This document shows positions 1 through 9,536 of a stretch of 64,000 nucleotides of DNA, one piece after another (positions within the stretch are counted from its first letter, which is position 1; every line of letters starts with the position of its first letter). Below the pieces are notes generated by a model. It was not told the DNA's origin and made no database searches. It saw only the letters and a program-made list of their open reading frames with translations. Source of the DNA: Eutreptiella sp. 'Long Island Sound 2002' (lineage: Eukaryota > Euglenozoa > Euglenophyceae > Eutreptiales > Eutreptiaceae). The position numbers and the translations under genes are program-made. The stretch covers positions 26,115,349 to 26,179,348 of the forward strand of contig OZ038399.1 in NCBI GenBank assembly GCA_964036045.1, in the 5' to 3' direction.

Positions 1-586
1 ACAACTGGAGCAACGCCTGTTCGTGGCTCCTGATCTGCCTAGTCTGCAAGTCAAGCTCCTTTCCCAGGAATGATGCTACAGGCACCGGGTCCAGGACACT
101 CTTAGGACTTATGAGGAACCCAGCCCCGATCAGGGCACGCACAGCCGCTTGCCCCGCTTCCCTGAGCACCTCCCTATCAGTGAAGACGAGCAAAAACTCA
201 TCGAGATAGTGCACAAGGAGTATCTCGGGGGGCAGCACCCCCCGAAGAATGCGAGCCAAACTCGTTTGGCACAGATAGGGGCTGTATTTCCAGCCAAAAG
301 GCAGGCGTGACAGCGCCACAGGCGGAGCCCCGGGGGCGGTCCGGAAGCGAAAAACCTGGCGCGCCCCCTGGGGCAAGCAAAAGCTCCAAAATGCATTTTT
401 GAGGTCAATGTGGAGCCCATAGAGGCTCACATCAGGCGGGAATGCCGATAAGGACCTGGCCAAGTCCTCCCAGGAATCCAATCTAAAAGTGGGGGGTTTG
501 GCCCCGTCACTCTTGTTGATCTTGACGCAACTCAAGATCAAGGATACCTTCTCGGAGGACTTGGGGATGACGAAGGGGTAACACGT
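1..586 (-). CDS. Reverse transcriptase (partial) of retroelement 1
   Basis: The RT frame has no ATG and must be entered from upstream. Motifs in order: motif A IDLKNAFWSF (near 410), the RLPFGWKYSP segment (motif B region, near 310-280), and motif C reading YLDE at 197-208 where the canonical form is YxDD. A typical LISPKS segment follows. The sequence leaves the window before any RNase H domain. The Asp-to-Glu change in motif C may reduce or abolish polymerase activity. The RT type (FGW, LISPKS) matches the tyrosine-recombinase/Ty3-like group. Confidence 0.8.
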
Positions 587-603
587 GGGGGGGGGGGGGG
601 GGG
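587..603. repeat. Poly-G tract, 17 nt, at a frame change
   Basis: Seventeen consecutive G on the plus strand, within the retroelement 1 polyprotein (proline codons on one reading). The open frame before it (pre-RT) and after it (RT) differ by one base. Confidence 0.95.
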
Positions 604-1670
604 TCAGCCGTCTCCTCGTAGACCCCCGCCCCCCGCAACGCCTGCACTATCCTCTGGACCTGCTGCGACACCCAGCGGGTTGCCCCTCTGACCACCCTGT
701 CCCCGTCCTGCCACTCCCGCTCGACATCAAAATCCTGGAGCCCCCCGCGGTAGAAGGGCGGAACCACAGCGTCCCACAGATCTTCAGGGAGCTGGTGGGT
801 GCCTATCGGCCCCAATCCCCGGTCCAAAATGGCATCCTCGACCCCCCCCATGAACCGCGGAATGGGGGAGGTGTTGACGTGGAGGCATGCCTCCCAGGCG
901 TCCGGGCGGAGCGCGCGCAACGCGCTCAGGAGAGCGGGTAAAGCCCCCTTCAAGCGGAAATCCTCGGCTGTATCGAAGACTCTATTCAACCACAAATCCA
1001 CCCTCTTCGCAACCATCCACAAGCCACAACGTTCCCGCTCGGCAATCCAGTGAAAATGCGGGGTGAGGGCTTGCATGAACTCCAGGAAGAGGGGGGGCTG
1101 TTCCTGCACCCTCCCGCCCCTGTCTGGACCCTTACAGAGGGGGGGGGGGGCGACGCCACTGGGCCCGTCCGCCCCCTAGCCTTGGCCTTGAGGCGCTCAG
1201 CTGCAGCCACGAAGGCACCCTCCACCGGGCTTTGCGTCTCCGGCGTCCGGACATGCCCGCCTTGCCCGAGCTTGATGCGCTTGGGCCCCGGTGCCTCGAT
1301 CCGCTGGGCCAAACGAGGTCTCCTAGCTTGACGGCGTGCAGGGGCTCGGGATCGCATGGCCTGCGCACCACCCACGACCATCTTAGCGCGACGCGGCCCC
1401 GTGTATGTGCGGTGGACACGGCCCACCACTCCAGCTTTCGAGCCCGCTGCGGGCCCCCCTCTGACAGGACCAACGGCTGCCCTGGAGGACCACGGTTTAC
1501 GCTCCCGTCCCACGAACTTGGCAACTCCGGCCTGTCGACGCCCGGGGGAACCCCTGGCGCCACCGACTGCGAAGTCGCCATAGGGCTCGCTTCCGGAATC
1601 CTCGCTGTTGTCGTCGGTGTCCACGTCGGAATCGACATTGATGGGCCCGGCTGCCGTCCCCGGCCCGCAC
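604..1670 (-). CDS. Linker and pre-RT region of retroelement 1 (frame-broken)
   Basis: Between recombinase and RT, the protein-like signal passes through two frames. From about 1670 to 1151 it is acidic (D/E/S-rich) and then strongly basic, with an NLS-like PGPKRIKLGQ stretch. From about 1136 to 604 it is a better-conserved-looking segment rich in W, D, L and R, the sort of sequence that precedes RT in DIRS-type polyproteins. Each switch occurs at a homopolymer: G12 at 1139-1150 and G17 at 587-603. No enzymatic motif is seen. Whether the shifts are mutations, slippage sites or assembly errors cannot be told from one sequence. Confidence 0.5.
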
Positions 1671-1689
1671 CCCCCCCCCCCCCACGGCA

Positions 1690-2984
1690 ACCAGAGGACC
1701 CGCCACCGTGCACAGCTGACCCGCATCTTCCCGAGGCACGGCGCCGCGCTCAATGGCAGAGGCCAAAGGCTGAAGTGGAGGGAGGGTAGGAGGCGCGTCA
1801 GGCCCCGGGCCCATCTCAGCAGAGCCATCCCCGGCGGACTCCTCCAGCTCGGTCGCGGCTTGGTCTCCGTCGCCTCCGCTCCCAACTGTGCCGCTCGCGG
1901 TGGACTCCAGTTCCTGGCCTCGCGGACGCCTCGGCTTGCGCTTGGTCGCGGTGTTGCGGGCGCTAGCGATACTGGGGAACATCGGGGAGCCCCACAGCGC
2001 CAGGACGCCAACACGCTCCGGAGTCGGCGAAGGCCCCTGGTCACGGGACCATGCAGGCAGTACCGTAGGGGCAACGACTCCCGGGTCGGACCATTTGGTG
2101 CCGTATTGCATCGCCACGGCCGTGCTCTGCCATCTGCCCCACCATTTGTAGTAGGCGAGGTCTGGCTTACGGGCCCAAGTCGCTGCGGCGCCTCCCCTGC
2201 GCAGGGCGTGCCACCTGGCCCGGGTGTGGGCGGTGCTCGCCAGGGTTTCGGCCATGCCTGCCTCCAATCCCGCTTCCCCCGACTGCCAGACGAGCATGTC
2301 TGAGGACCGGCCCAGTGAGACCATGTGGCGATGAAGCCACGCGCGGACGCCGTCCGCATGCCTGTACAGGGGTCGGGTGGTGTACCCCTCCTCTCCTGTC
2401 TTGGAGTTCCAGAATTGGACAAAGCCTGGCATAGCCAGGTCAGTAACCCTGATGCCAGCTGCTTCACCCACCCGTAGGTAGCATACCCAGCTGATGATGG
2501 CCAGCGCGCTGAACACCGCTCCGTTTCTGGAGTCTCTGGCCCTTTCGACCAGCTGGACCAAGCCTGCTGGGGACAGATAGGGCTGGGAGCCCGAGGAGGC
2601 GGCCCCCGCCGCGATCCTTTTGTGCAAGGTGGTGACTGTTGGGGGCAGCCACTGGAGGTCCTCCACGGCCCGGACCGCGGAAGTAATACCCCGCAGGGCT
2701 GACGCTGTAGCGCCGGCTTGCGCCCGCTCTGCAAGGAGGCCTGCCAGTGCCGCGGCTGTATCAGGCGGGCCCGCGCGTTCCGCGTAAGCCGCCAAGGCCC
2801 GGAGTCGGGACGCATACTGCGATCGGGTTCTCGGTCTCCAGGACTGCATGGCGCTTTCTTCCGGTGAGCAGGGGTCGTCTGCCCGGGCTGCTGTCTCCCA
2901 CCGGCGGGCGAGCGCCCGCAGCTCCGCCGCTGTGTCCGCGACGCCGGAGCCCGGGGCGGCCGGTCCGGGCTCCAGCCGGTCCTG
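1690..2984 (-). CDS. Tyrosine recombinase of retroelement 1
   Basis: The open frame begins right after the gag TGA; the first ATG is at 2849. Counting from that ATG, the catalytic set of a phage-integrase-type recombinase is visible: Arg126 (in LRVGEA), His214-x-x-Arg217 (WHALRR), Trp240 in the His/Trp position (WWGRW) and nucleophile Tyr249. The catalytic core ends near 2100. The rest to about 1690 is a low-complexity acidic/proline linker that loses frame at the C14 tract 1670-1683. The enzyme would integrate the circular cDNA of the element by site-specific recombination. It lies upstream of RT, unlike classical DIRS elements. The catalytic residues look intact. Confidence 0.85.
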
Positions 2985-3617
2985 TCAGGACCAGTGTGGG
3001 CATCTAAAGTGCCAGTGGCGTTCGTCGGGGGAGCCCCGCTGCGCGCACCTCTGGCACCCTCCGCTCGGCGGCGAGTCCACAGGGATCCACTCGCCCTGCC
3101 TCGACTGCCACTGCAGTACCCCTCCCACCTCCCTGAATTTCACGCTCCGCCACGTGAACGCCGACCCTTGCTCCTTCCATGCCTCCTCCAACGTGGCGTA
3201 CTGGCTGGACTCGGAGCTGGACTTCCCTTGCGTTCCTGCATACCTGCGGGCATACGCCGCCTGGGACTGGGACACGCAGTCCCAGACCCTCCACGCCAGC
3301 TGCTCTCCTGGGTCGACCGCGGCCTCCGTTGCCTGGCCGCCAAACTCGCTCGGGCGGGGGATCTCCCCCACCTCACCAGCTCTAAGGCGTACGTACGCCT
3401 TGATGTTGGACAGCATGAGTCTCATCCACTGTGCCAACTGGGGCTTCTCGAGTGCTCGGTTTATCTCTGGCACGCTCAGCGGGGGCAAGCGGGGCCCCTC
3501 CTTCACTGCCACTCGGGCGAGTTGCTCTCTGAGTTCTTGAATTTCTTTGGCTTGTGCCGCCAGCCGCTCCTCGGCTGACCCTTGTTGGTTCCGATTAGGC
3601 TGCTCAACCCCGTCCAT
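2985..3617 (-). CDS. Gag-like protein with C-terminal zinc finger (element 1)
   Basis: A 210-aa ORF starting at ATG 3617. The N-terminal third is coiled-coil-like and charged (residues about 15-40, rich in E, Q, R and L). The C terminus carries a Cys/His cluster of the form CxxC...H.H...C.H (residues about 186-206), consistent with a nucleic-acid-binding knuckle. The equivalent ORF of element 2 ends in a similar cluster. The ORF stops at a single TGA (2985-2987). The same frame then continues open straight into the tyrosine recombinase, so gag and recombinase are separated by one stop codon followed by C. It probably acts as the nucleocapsid of the retroelement; assignment rests on position and zinc finger, not on a recognised family. 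Confidence 0.6.
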   Translation of the reverse strand: MDGVEQPNRNQQGSAEERLAAQAKEIQELREQLARVAVKEGPRLPPLSVPEINRALEKPQLAQWMRLMLSNIKAYVRLRAGEVGEIPRPSEFGGQATEAAVDPGEQLAWRVWDCVSQSQAAYARRYAGTQGKSSSESSQYATLEEAWKEQGSAFTWRSVKFREVGGVLQWQSRQGEWIPVDSPPSGGCQRCAQRGSPDERHWHFRCPHWS

Positions 3618-3692
3618 GGGTTAACAAAAACAAAGACAGGAAAACTGCCTAAACATTGGAGACGCAAACAAAGATTGAGACGAGGCACAACT

Positions 3693-4668
3693 AGTGAAGT
3701 ACAATCACACAAAGTTTGAGCAAGAAACTCAACGGTGGCGGCGAGGAACGGGATTCGCAAGTGGCGGACCTCAGTTTCAAAAGCTGCAGTTTAAGGCCAA
3801 AAACGGCCATTTTTGGGCCAAAAAAGCCCTAGAACACATTCAAAACGGCCAAACGAAGGGAAACGGTGGGTACACTGCACGTGCGGCTTGACTTCCCCGT
3901 GTCAATGAGCTCTTTGCGGCCCTCTAACTCCATGATATGTCCCGGAAACGGCCAAAAAAGGCACCCAGAAGCTCCAAATGCCGACAGCCACAAACCAAGA
4001 ATAGGCCATATCTTTGGCTACATGGCTCAAAATGCGATTCCGAGGGCACCTACTCCACCCGCAACCCCTCACTTTTTGTGGTTTCCACCCCTCAGAATTG
4101 CCCAAACGGACGCCTAGACCCCAATACCTAGGCCCACTAGGCTGCGGCAAGCTGCAAGCTCAAGCCCAAACAAGTGGGTGCCCAAATGGGTCAACAGGGT
4201 CCAATAGGGGCAAAAAGATGACTTTTCTCAAAAATGAGCCTAGACCATGTGCGACGCTAAAACAAGTGTTTTTGGACCGTTTTGAGCTTGTGCCGGCCCA
4301 TTTTGGTCCTCCGGAAATCGCAAAATGCCTTGAAAATGGGCTGTTTTGGGACCAAAAATGTGTCAAAAATGGGTCAAAAAACACATTTCTCCAAACCTCA
4401 TCATACACCATTTGGGGTGCACAAACGGGTGAAATGAGCCCATTTTGACCCCATTTTGGGGCATTTTGGCCCCTCCGAAGTCCAAAAAGCCTTGAAAGTT
4501 GGCCTCATGGTGATGGGGTTCGCTTGCAAGCTAATTTCACTTTGTCAAGAGCCATCAATGTGTGAATCATTCTTGATGTCCCTCACCAGTCATAGCTGAT
4601 GCTCCCTCCCCCACCAGCTCGGTCCCAATATTCAGTCTTGATTAGGGTTAGGGCTAGGGTTAGGGTTG
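3693..4668 (+). repeat. Inverted-repeat arm A (~970 bp), partner at 50918-51886
   Basis: Nearly the whole stretch is the reverse complement of 50918-51886, with scattered substitutions. It contains no convincing coding sequence: the internal ORFs are open on both strands because the sequence is A/G-rich and repetitive (GGGCCAAAA, CCCATTTTG). The outer end carries TTAGGG-like repeats (4642-4668). A third, partial copy lies in a GGPPS intron at about 22815-23041. Confidence 0.85.
4642..4668 (+). repeat. Telomere-like TTAGGG repeats (interstitial)
   Basis: Four imperfect TTAGGG-type units at the end of inverted-repeat arm A. The partner arm has the degenerate complement at 50927-50940. Confidence 0.7.
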
Positions 4669-4699
4669 CTGTTCGGGCCTGCAGCCCTCCTCTAGCCCT

Positions 4700-5950
4700 C
4701 CTTCAGGTCAAATTTCTTGTTGTTTTAATAGAAATATGAATTCTCTACAAAATTTTGAGTATTTTGAGTATAAACACATAGTATGAAAAAAAATTTTGGC
4801 GCCTTCGGCACCAAACAGTATTCTCTAGAGACACTTGTTGATGGCCCACCCGGCACCACTTTCCCAGGGGGGGGGGGGGGCTGGGGGGGTCGCATAGAAG
4901 GACCCGGCCCGGCCGCCCCCCCCCCCCCCGTGGGATCACATCGAAGCGTGGGAGTCCATAACCCCAAGTGGGGAGCCACACCCAAGCGTGGGAGTCCATA
5001 CCCCCCGCCCCCTTTCTACACCATCAGAAAAGCCCAGGTCATGCGCTTTGGACCCTTGCGGGTGCAATGCCCGTGGCTCCTCCTACACCATTGGGTGGTG
5101 CTGACATTCAAGACTGTGTGCCTGGATGAACACAACTACCACCAGCAATGCTCCATTGAAAGCTTTCATGTTTAGGTTCATGTCAAGACTGGGCCCCAAC
5201 ACAATCAGTGGGACACCCCGGTGCAACCGAAATGTGCCATTGCATGTCTCCCTAATGGCGAAGAAAAAGACCAGTGGGAGGGGAGATAGTGAGGCATATT
5301 CTGATCCTCCAGTCGGACTCATTCAGCAGCCTCAGACTGTAGGCACCCAGCCCTGTTGGGCTCTAGACATCTCGATGGCGCTTTGTAGACTGTCAGGTAT
5401 GGTGAGACATGGTGAGAACCCTCGCCCTGGCACATCAAACAAATGGTACAAAGTCATCAAGGGGTGCCCTCCACCCACCCTCTAGCCTCACATAGAGGCA
5501 GAATAAGGCACATTCCCATGCCATGTGGTATTGAACCCCCAACTGCCCCAGTCTCGGGCAGCAGAGGGATGGAAATCGTTCCCCAACATGATTTCCTAAG
5601 ATTTCCTTAGATTTGAGGTTCTAAGAATTTGCATAGTGCCTGCACAGCGCCTACTGCACGCCCCCTTGAATGGTTGTCCGGTGAAGAACTCAACATTGCC
5701 ACTTGCACTGTGAAGGTCCACCCAAGCCACTGTACCCTGCCCCCCCCTCCCCCCCATGTCCATCCCCCAGGGACGACGGTTCCCCCCTGCCCAGGGGGGG
5801 GGGGGCTGTCACCAAATGACAGCCCCCCTTGCCCCCCCCCGGGGGGGGGGGGGCGGACAACACACAACAGTAACCTGAATTCTAGTATACCCAACTCAAA
5901 TTTTTCTTCGGCGCCTGTGATTTCCTATTGATTTCTTATCGTTCATGGGC
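4700..5950. other. Non-coding stretch with poly-G/C tracts and GGCGCC-containing ends
   Basis: No supported gene. Contains G13 near 4867, a C run near 4918-4929, and a dense G/C block at 5740-5855 where a short palindrome (CTGTCACCAAATGACAG) sits between G and C runs. A related arrangement occurs at 10718-10828. Short CTTCGGC/GGCGCC motifs at about 4798 and 5907 recur at about 21490 and may mark transposon ends. Confidence 0.5.
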
Positions 5951-6174
5951 CAATGTACGAGGCATGCCGAATGTATTGACACCCACACTTGTGGGACCAT
6001 TGTTGTTTGTTAAGTACAATATAGATGACAGTTGGAGTTGCCGAATTCACAGATATTGCTTTATTATGCAACGTGCTTTGTAGGGAAGGTGTGCAGTGCA
6101 ACGTGGTCTACTTGGGGAGCTTCTCCATGAGAGGGTAAATCTAGGGCTGAAGTCGGGATAGTTAATAGAAAAGT

Positions 6175-6209
6175 AGCGCGCCGGGCGCGCACCGAGCAAA
6201 CATTCCCCC
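6175..6209 (-). repeat. GC-rich terminal repeat of the DDE transposon family
   Basis: Reads GCGCGCCGGGCGCGC then CGAGCAAACATTCCCCC. Related ends occur at 6950-6983, 36541-36574, 44909-44931, 47478-47512 and 48208-48242. Confidence 0.7.
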
Positions 6210-6540
6210 AGTGGTCGGGTTGGCTGGTGCGCAGGTTGGCTGACGGTTGGGCTGGCTGGTGGTCGGCTCTCTTGCTGCACAACAGCCCTCCACTGCCGTA
6301 CAACCGCCCTCCACGACTATGCAACAGCCCTTCACCGTGAAACAATAATCCTTCACGCTGTTCAACGGCTAGGTGCACAACAGCTGTGCAATGACACTCC
6401 GCAGCTGCACAACAGCCCTCCAGCACTTTTCAACAGCCCCCCGAAGCTGTGCAATGCCACGACAAAGTGAATCTTTGAGCCAAATACCCCCCCTCCCCCT
6501 TTATCCAGACCCCCCCCCTTGTCCATCCATGACCGTCACT

Positions 6541-6935
6541 TGTGCTCCTTACACTCATCACAAACCGCAACGGTGGAGCGCTTCTAGCAACACGACACAC
6601 ACACTTCTGCCTCATCCTCTGCCTCATCTTGCGTGCCACAACCGAGCAAACAGCTGCTCAATGCGTGCCCTATACCACCCGTGCACGTCATTGTAACATT
6701 GTTGGCCGGCTGTCAAAGTGCCATTCTTTCTTCCAATGAATGGCACAATGACATGAATCCGGCCTTTATAAGCACCATCATGGCCCCCAACTTCGAAATC
6801 AAAGAAATCACCTCGGGTACGAGAAGGTCCATACCCATCCCAAATCAAAACATCTGCTAATGTCCCGGGGGCCAAGGGGCAAATCCATATAATGTTGCCC
6901 AACATATCAACGGCAACAGTCCACCGGTGGGGCAC
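6541..6935 (-). pseudogene. DDE superfamily (PIF/Harbinger-type) transposase fragment
   Basis: The conceptual protein (103 aa at 6935-6624) has the second Asp block (AVDMLG...PGTLADVLIWD), a HDGAYKG motif and the terminal catalytic Glu block (RARIEQLFARLW). These are typical of DDE_Tnp_4 endonucleases of the PIF/Harbinger type. The N-terminal half, including the first catalytic Asp, is not seen. The C-terminal Cys-rich extension seen in the 44.5-kb and 47.7-kb copies is cut at 6541. A near-identical copy lies at 44447-44894. It is non-functional as it stands. Confidence 0.7.
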
Positions 6936-6949
6936 GGGTCACAAAAGAT

Positions 6950-6983
6950 GCCCGGCGCGCGCCCGGCGCGCTAACGTTCCCCC
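6950..6983 (+). repeat. GC-rich terminal repeat of the DDE transposon family
   Basis: GCCCGGCGCGC repeated, then CTAACGTTCCCCC. It matches 48208-48242 and 44909-44931. Confidence 0.7.
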
Positions 6984-6999
6984 ACTAACCACCCAGACC

Positions 7000-8070
7000 A
7001 GCAGCCAACCCAACCACTAGCCAACCCAGCTAACCCACGTGCTAACCCAACTACCAGTCAACCCAACAACTGGCAAACTAGACAACTAGCCAGCCAGACC
7101 ACCAACCAGCCCAACCAACCCTACGTCAATCCCTTGTGCAACCAGACTTCTTGCAAAAGTTTGTTGTGCATGCTCCATCCTATTCCTCCTCATCAACGTA
7201 CCATAAAGGTGTGCATTTCTTGTGTATGGTCTCCTTTTCATTGCAGTTGTCAAAATGTTCACAGTCAGAAAGCCCACCAGCCCACGCCCCAAGGGGGGGG
7301 GGGGGGGTTCAGTTGCAATGCGATTCAAACCATTCCCCACGCACATTGAGGCATACGAAGCAATGGAGATGACCGGAGGAGGTGGGCCAGCACAATGAAC
7401 CGCGGTCTGTGGTGCTTTGCAAGTGCCCATTTCAGTCTTGACAGAGACCACATGGCCACACCCACTCAGGGACCAGTGACCTGCTGCAGATTGTGATTCC
7501 AGACCTTTGCCGAAAGAGGTATGGCCAAGACCCCAACCAGGTTGAGATTTTGGTTGCCCTTACCCCGATCTGGGAGGATCCTCGCCGCATGCAGTAACTG
7601 TTTTGTGAACCCTGGTCCCCTTGTCCAAGATACGGCCAGCTCCAGATTGACACAGTCCGTGGAACCCCCTGTGTCTTAGACATGGCATATGTTGCAACTG
7701 GCAGTGAAACATGGGGCATACAATTGAAAGCCCGGACGTCCAGCAATGCACCGTTGACGAAAGAGGCCGTTGGTCGTTGGCCCAGGACAAATAGCCAGAT
7801 GGATGAAGACAGGTCAGCAGCATGGCAACAGAAGCGGTGTGACTCAGCGATGTACCAGCATGGCAAAACGAATGCCGAAGTGAATTACGTCTCAAATTCA
7901 TACGCCGCAAACGCCTTCTAGACGTTGAGATAGGACGGTATCTTGGATAGTGGTGCTGGGTGGGGATCCACTGCCACGGCACTGTCGTTCACTTTATGCA
8001 GATTTTTTCATGCAGCGGGATCTCAACAAAATCTTCAGCGCTCTGCTTCATTTGGGGACTATTGCAGGCT
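7000..8070. other. No recognisable gene; low-complexity CAACC-rich DNA and unassigned ORFs
   Basis: 7000-7130 is a run of ACCAACCCA-type low complexity. A G tract is at about 7295-7309. Overlapping minus-strand ORFs at 7432-7982 (up to 144 aa) show arginine-rich segments but no motif I can name. They lie upstream of the transposase fragment in the same orientation and could be its degraded N-terminal region, but I cannot show that. Confidence 0.4.
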
Positions 8071-8913
8071 GACAGTAGAGAGCTCATCAGGGCCCGTACT
8101 CAATTTATTGCAGTCAGCAGTTTGCTCAGGGGCCGTACTCAATTTACCACAGTCACCAGTTTCCTCAGAGCCCGCAGTCAATTTACTGCACTCAGCGGGC
8201 CTTGAGCAAACCACCGAATGCAGAAAATTGAGTATGGGCCTTGAGGAAACTGCTGAGTGCAGTAAATTGAGTACAGGGCTTGACAGTCAACTTACTGTAC
8301 TCAGCGGTTTACTCAAAGCCCGTACTCGTGTTACTGCACTTACTCAATTTACTGCACTCAGTATTTTTCTGAAGGTTCGTATTCAATTTACTGCACTCAA
8401 CGGTGTCCTCAAGACCCATACTCAATGTATTGCACGCAACAGTTTCCTCAAAGCCTGTACTCAAATTACCGAACTCAGCGTTTTGCTCAGGGTCTGTACT
8501 CAATTTACTGCACTCAGCGGGTTCCTCAAGGCCCATACTCAATTTAGTATAATCAGCGGTTTCCTCAAGACCCATACTCAATTTGATGCACTCACCGGCT
8601 TCCTCAAAGCCAGTACTCTATGTACCGCACTCAGTGTTTTGCTCAGGGTCTGTACTCAAATTACTGCACTCAGCAGTTTCCTCAAAGCCCATACTCAATT
8701 TATTATCATCAGCAGTTTCCTCACGGCCCATACTTAGTTTACCACACTCAGAAATTACGTCAACTTCCGTAGTCAATTTACTGCACTCAGCAGTGTCCTC
8801 AAGGCCCGTACTCGATGAACTGCACTCAGCGGTTTCCTCAAGGCCTGTACTCAATTTACTGCACTCAGCAGTTTGCTCAAGGCCCGTGTTCGGGTTACTG
8901 CACTTACTCAATT
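8070..8913. repeat. 39-bp minisatellite, first block (~21 units)
   Basis: Tandem units of about 39 bp built on TACTCAATTTACTGCACTCA followed by GCRGTTTSCTCAAAGCCCR. 39 is a multiple of 3 and the unit lacks stops in several frames, so long ORFs appear on both strands with 13-residue periods (for example TGLEETAECSKLS on the minus strand). No start context or flanking unique coding sequence supports a gene. The array continues after an inserted element at 9537-10655. Confidence 0.9.
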
Positions 8914-9070
8914 CTATTGCCTTTGGCAGTGCACCTCGAAGAGAGGCTGACAGACACCCAATCAGTCAGTTAGCCAGGCCAGCAGTCAGTCAGACAGAAA
9001 CACACAGTTTGGGTGTTTTGTCAGTGGCAGACTCGGCTCCAAGCAGTGGGGAGAACCAATGTCCTCAGGG

Positions 9071-9143
9071 CAAGCTTTGGCCGAATGGTAATGCAGCCGA
9101 CCGCAGACTTTTTGGTCGGCGGTTCGAATCCCGGTCGGGCGAA
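9071..9143 (+). ncRNA. tRNA-like sequence with Pol III A and B boxes
   Basis: An A-box match TGGCCGAATGG is at 9078-9088 and an exact B-box GGTTCGAATCC at 9121-9131, with tRNA-like spacing. The acceptor and T stems do not pair properly, so it is not a functional tRNA. A tRNA-derived SINE head or a decayed tRNA is more likely. Confidence 0.55.
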
Positions 9144-9167
9144 CATGGCTGGGTGGCGCGGCCGACG

Positions 9168-9250
9168 ACCGTGGACCGACCAGGATTTGAACCGCCAACC
9201 TAAAACCCTGCAACAAGCTGCTTTACCATTGGACCGGAGTTTGACGTGAC
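9168..9250 (-). ncRNA. Second tRNA-like module, opposite strand
   Basis: On the minus strand an A-box-like CGGTCCAATGG (about 9225-9235) is followed by a B-box GGTTCAAATCC (about 9183-9193). It points toward the plus-strand module, so the two are convergent within one element. Stem pairing is poor; treat as a tRNA-derived relic. Confidence 0.5.
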
Positions 9251-9536
9251 AGCAGTGTGCTTCCCCACTGCTTGGAGCCTTCTGAGCAAAAACTTTTGAC
9301 CCCCACCCCCCACCCCACCCAGCCCCCCCCCCCCCCCCCTCAAAAAAGTGATATCCAGTTTGAGGGGATAGAGGCCTCAGAATCCAAAAATCCATTGGGG
9401 GATGGTCTTATTGGGCAAAATAATGATTTTACAAGGGGTTGGACATCCAATATCATGCCTTGGGGTATGCTACGCGAATGACCCCCAAAAAGGGGGGTAT
9501 ACGACGCTTGATCTAACAAACTCTCTTCGAGGTGAT

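Larger units (their letters stand above)
1..3617 (-). mobile_element. Tyrosine-recombinase (DIRS/VIPER-like) retroelement, element 1, 3' end off window
   Basis: Read on the minus strand the order is gag (3617-2985), tyrosine recombinase (about 2984-1690), a charged linker (about 1670-1151), a pre-RT segment (about 1136-604) and reverse transcriptase (586-1, continuing beyond the left edge). The reading frame changes at each of three homopolymer tracts: 14 C at 1670-1683, 12 G at 1139-1150 and 17 G at 587-603. Otherwise the coding sense is continuous from the recombinase into RT. A second element at 37065-43403 has the same order. The element boundary upstream of gag is not defined; the inverted-repeat arm begins about 75 bp further on. 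RNase H is not seen and is presumably off the window. Confidence 0.8.
5955..6983. mobile_element. DDE transposon relic with internally inverted left end
   Basis: Bounded on the right by the GC-rich terminal repeat at 6950-6983 (GCCCGGCGCGC, then CTAACGTTCCCCC). The segment 5955-6209 is the reverse complement of the left end found at 47478-47720, including its own terminal repeat at 6175-6209. The segment 6541-6983 is in the same orientation as the copy at 44500-44931. The left end has therefore been inverted relative to the right end. About 330 bp between them (6210-6540) are low-complexity and not shared with the other copies. Confidence 0.65.
8914..9536. mobile_element. 620-bp TIR element inserted into the minisatellite
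   Basis: Interrupts the 39-bp array within a unit: the repeat breaks off after ACTCAATT and resumes as TTTACTG. Perfect 14-bp terminal inverted repeats CACCTCGAAGAGAG lie at 8932-8945 and 9521-9534 (inverted). A related element at 57268-58376 has the same left end (ATTCTATTGCCTTCGGCA) and a ~240-bp homologous right part; 30960 onward has the same left end. No transposase is encoded, so it is non-autonomous. The interior carries two tRNA-like modules. Confidence 0.8.

Noticed and set aside
986-2815. 609-codon minus-strand frame across element 1
   Set aside because: Its first half is the shadow of the recombinase. Only about 1670-1151 is plausible as linker coding.
4642-4668. A chromosome end
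   Set aside because: Only about four imperfect units, unique DNA on both sides, and the same arrangement inverted at 50.9 kb.
9071-9143. A functional tRNA gene
   Set aside because: A and B boxes are good, but acceptor and T-stem bases do not pair and the anticodon loop is too large.
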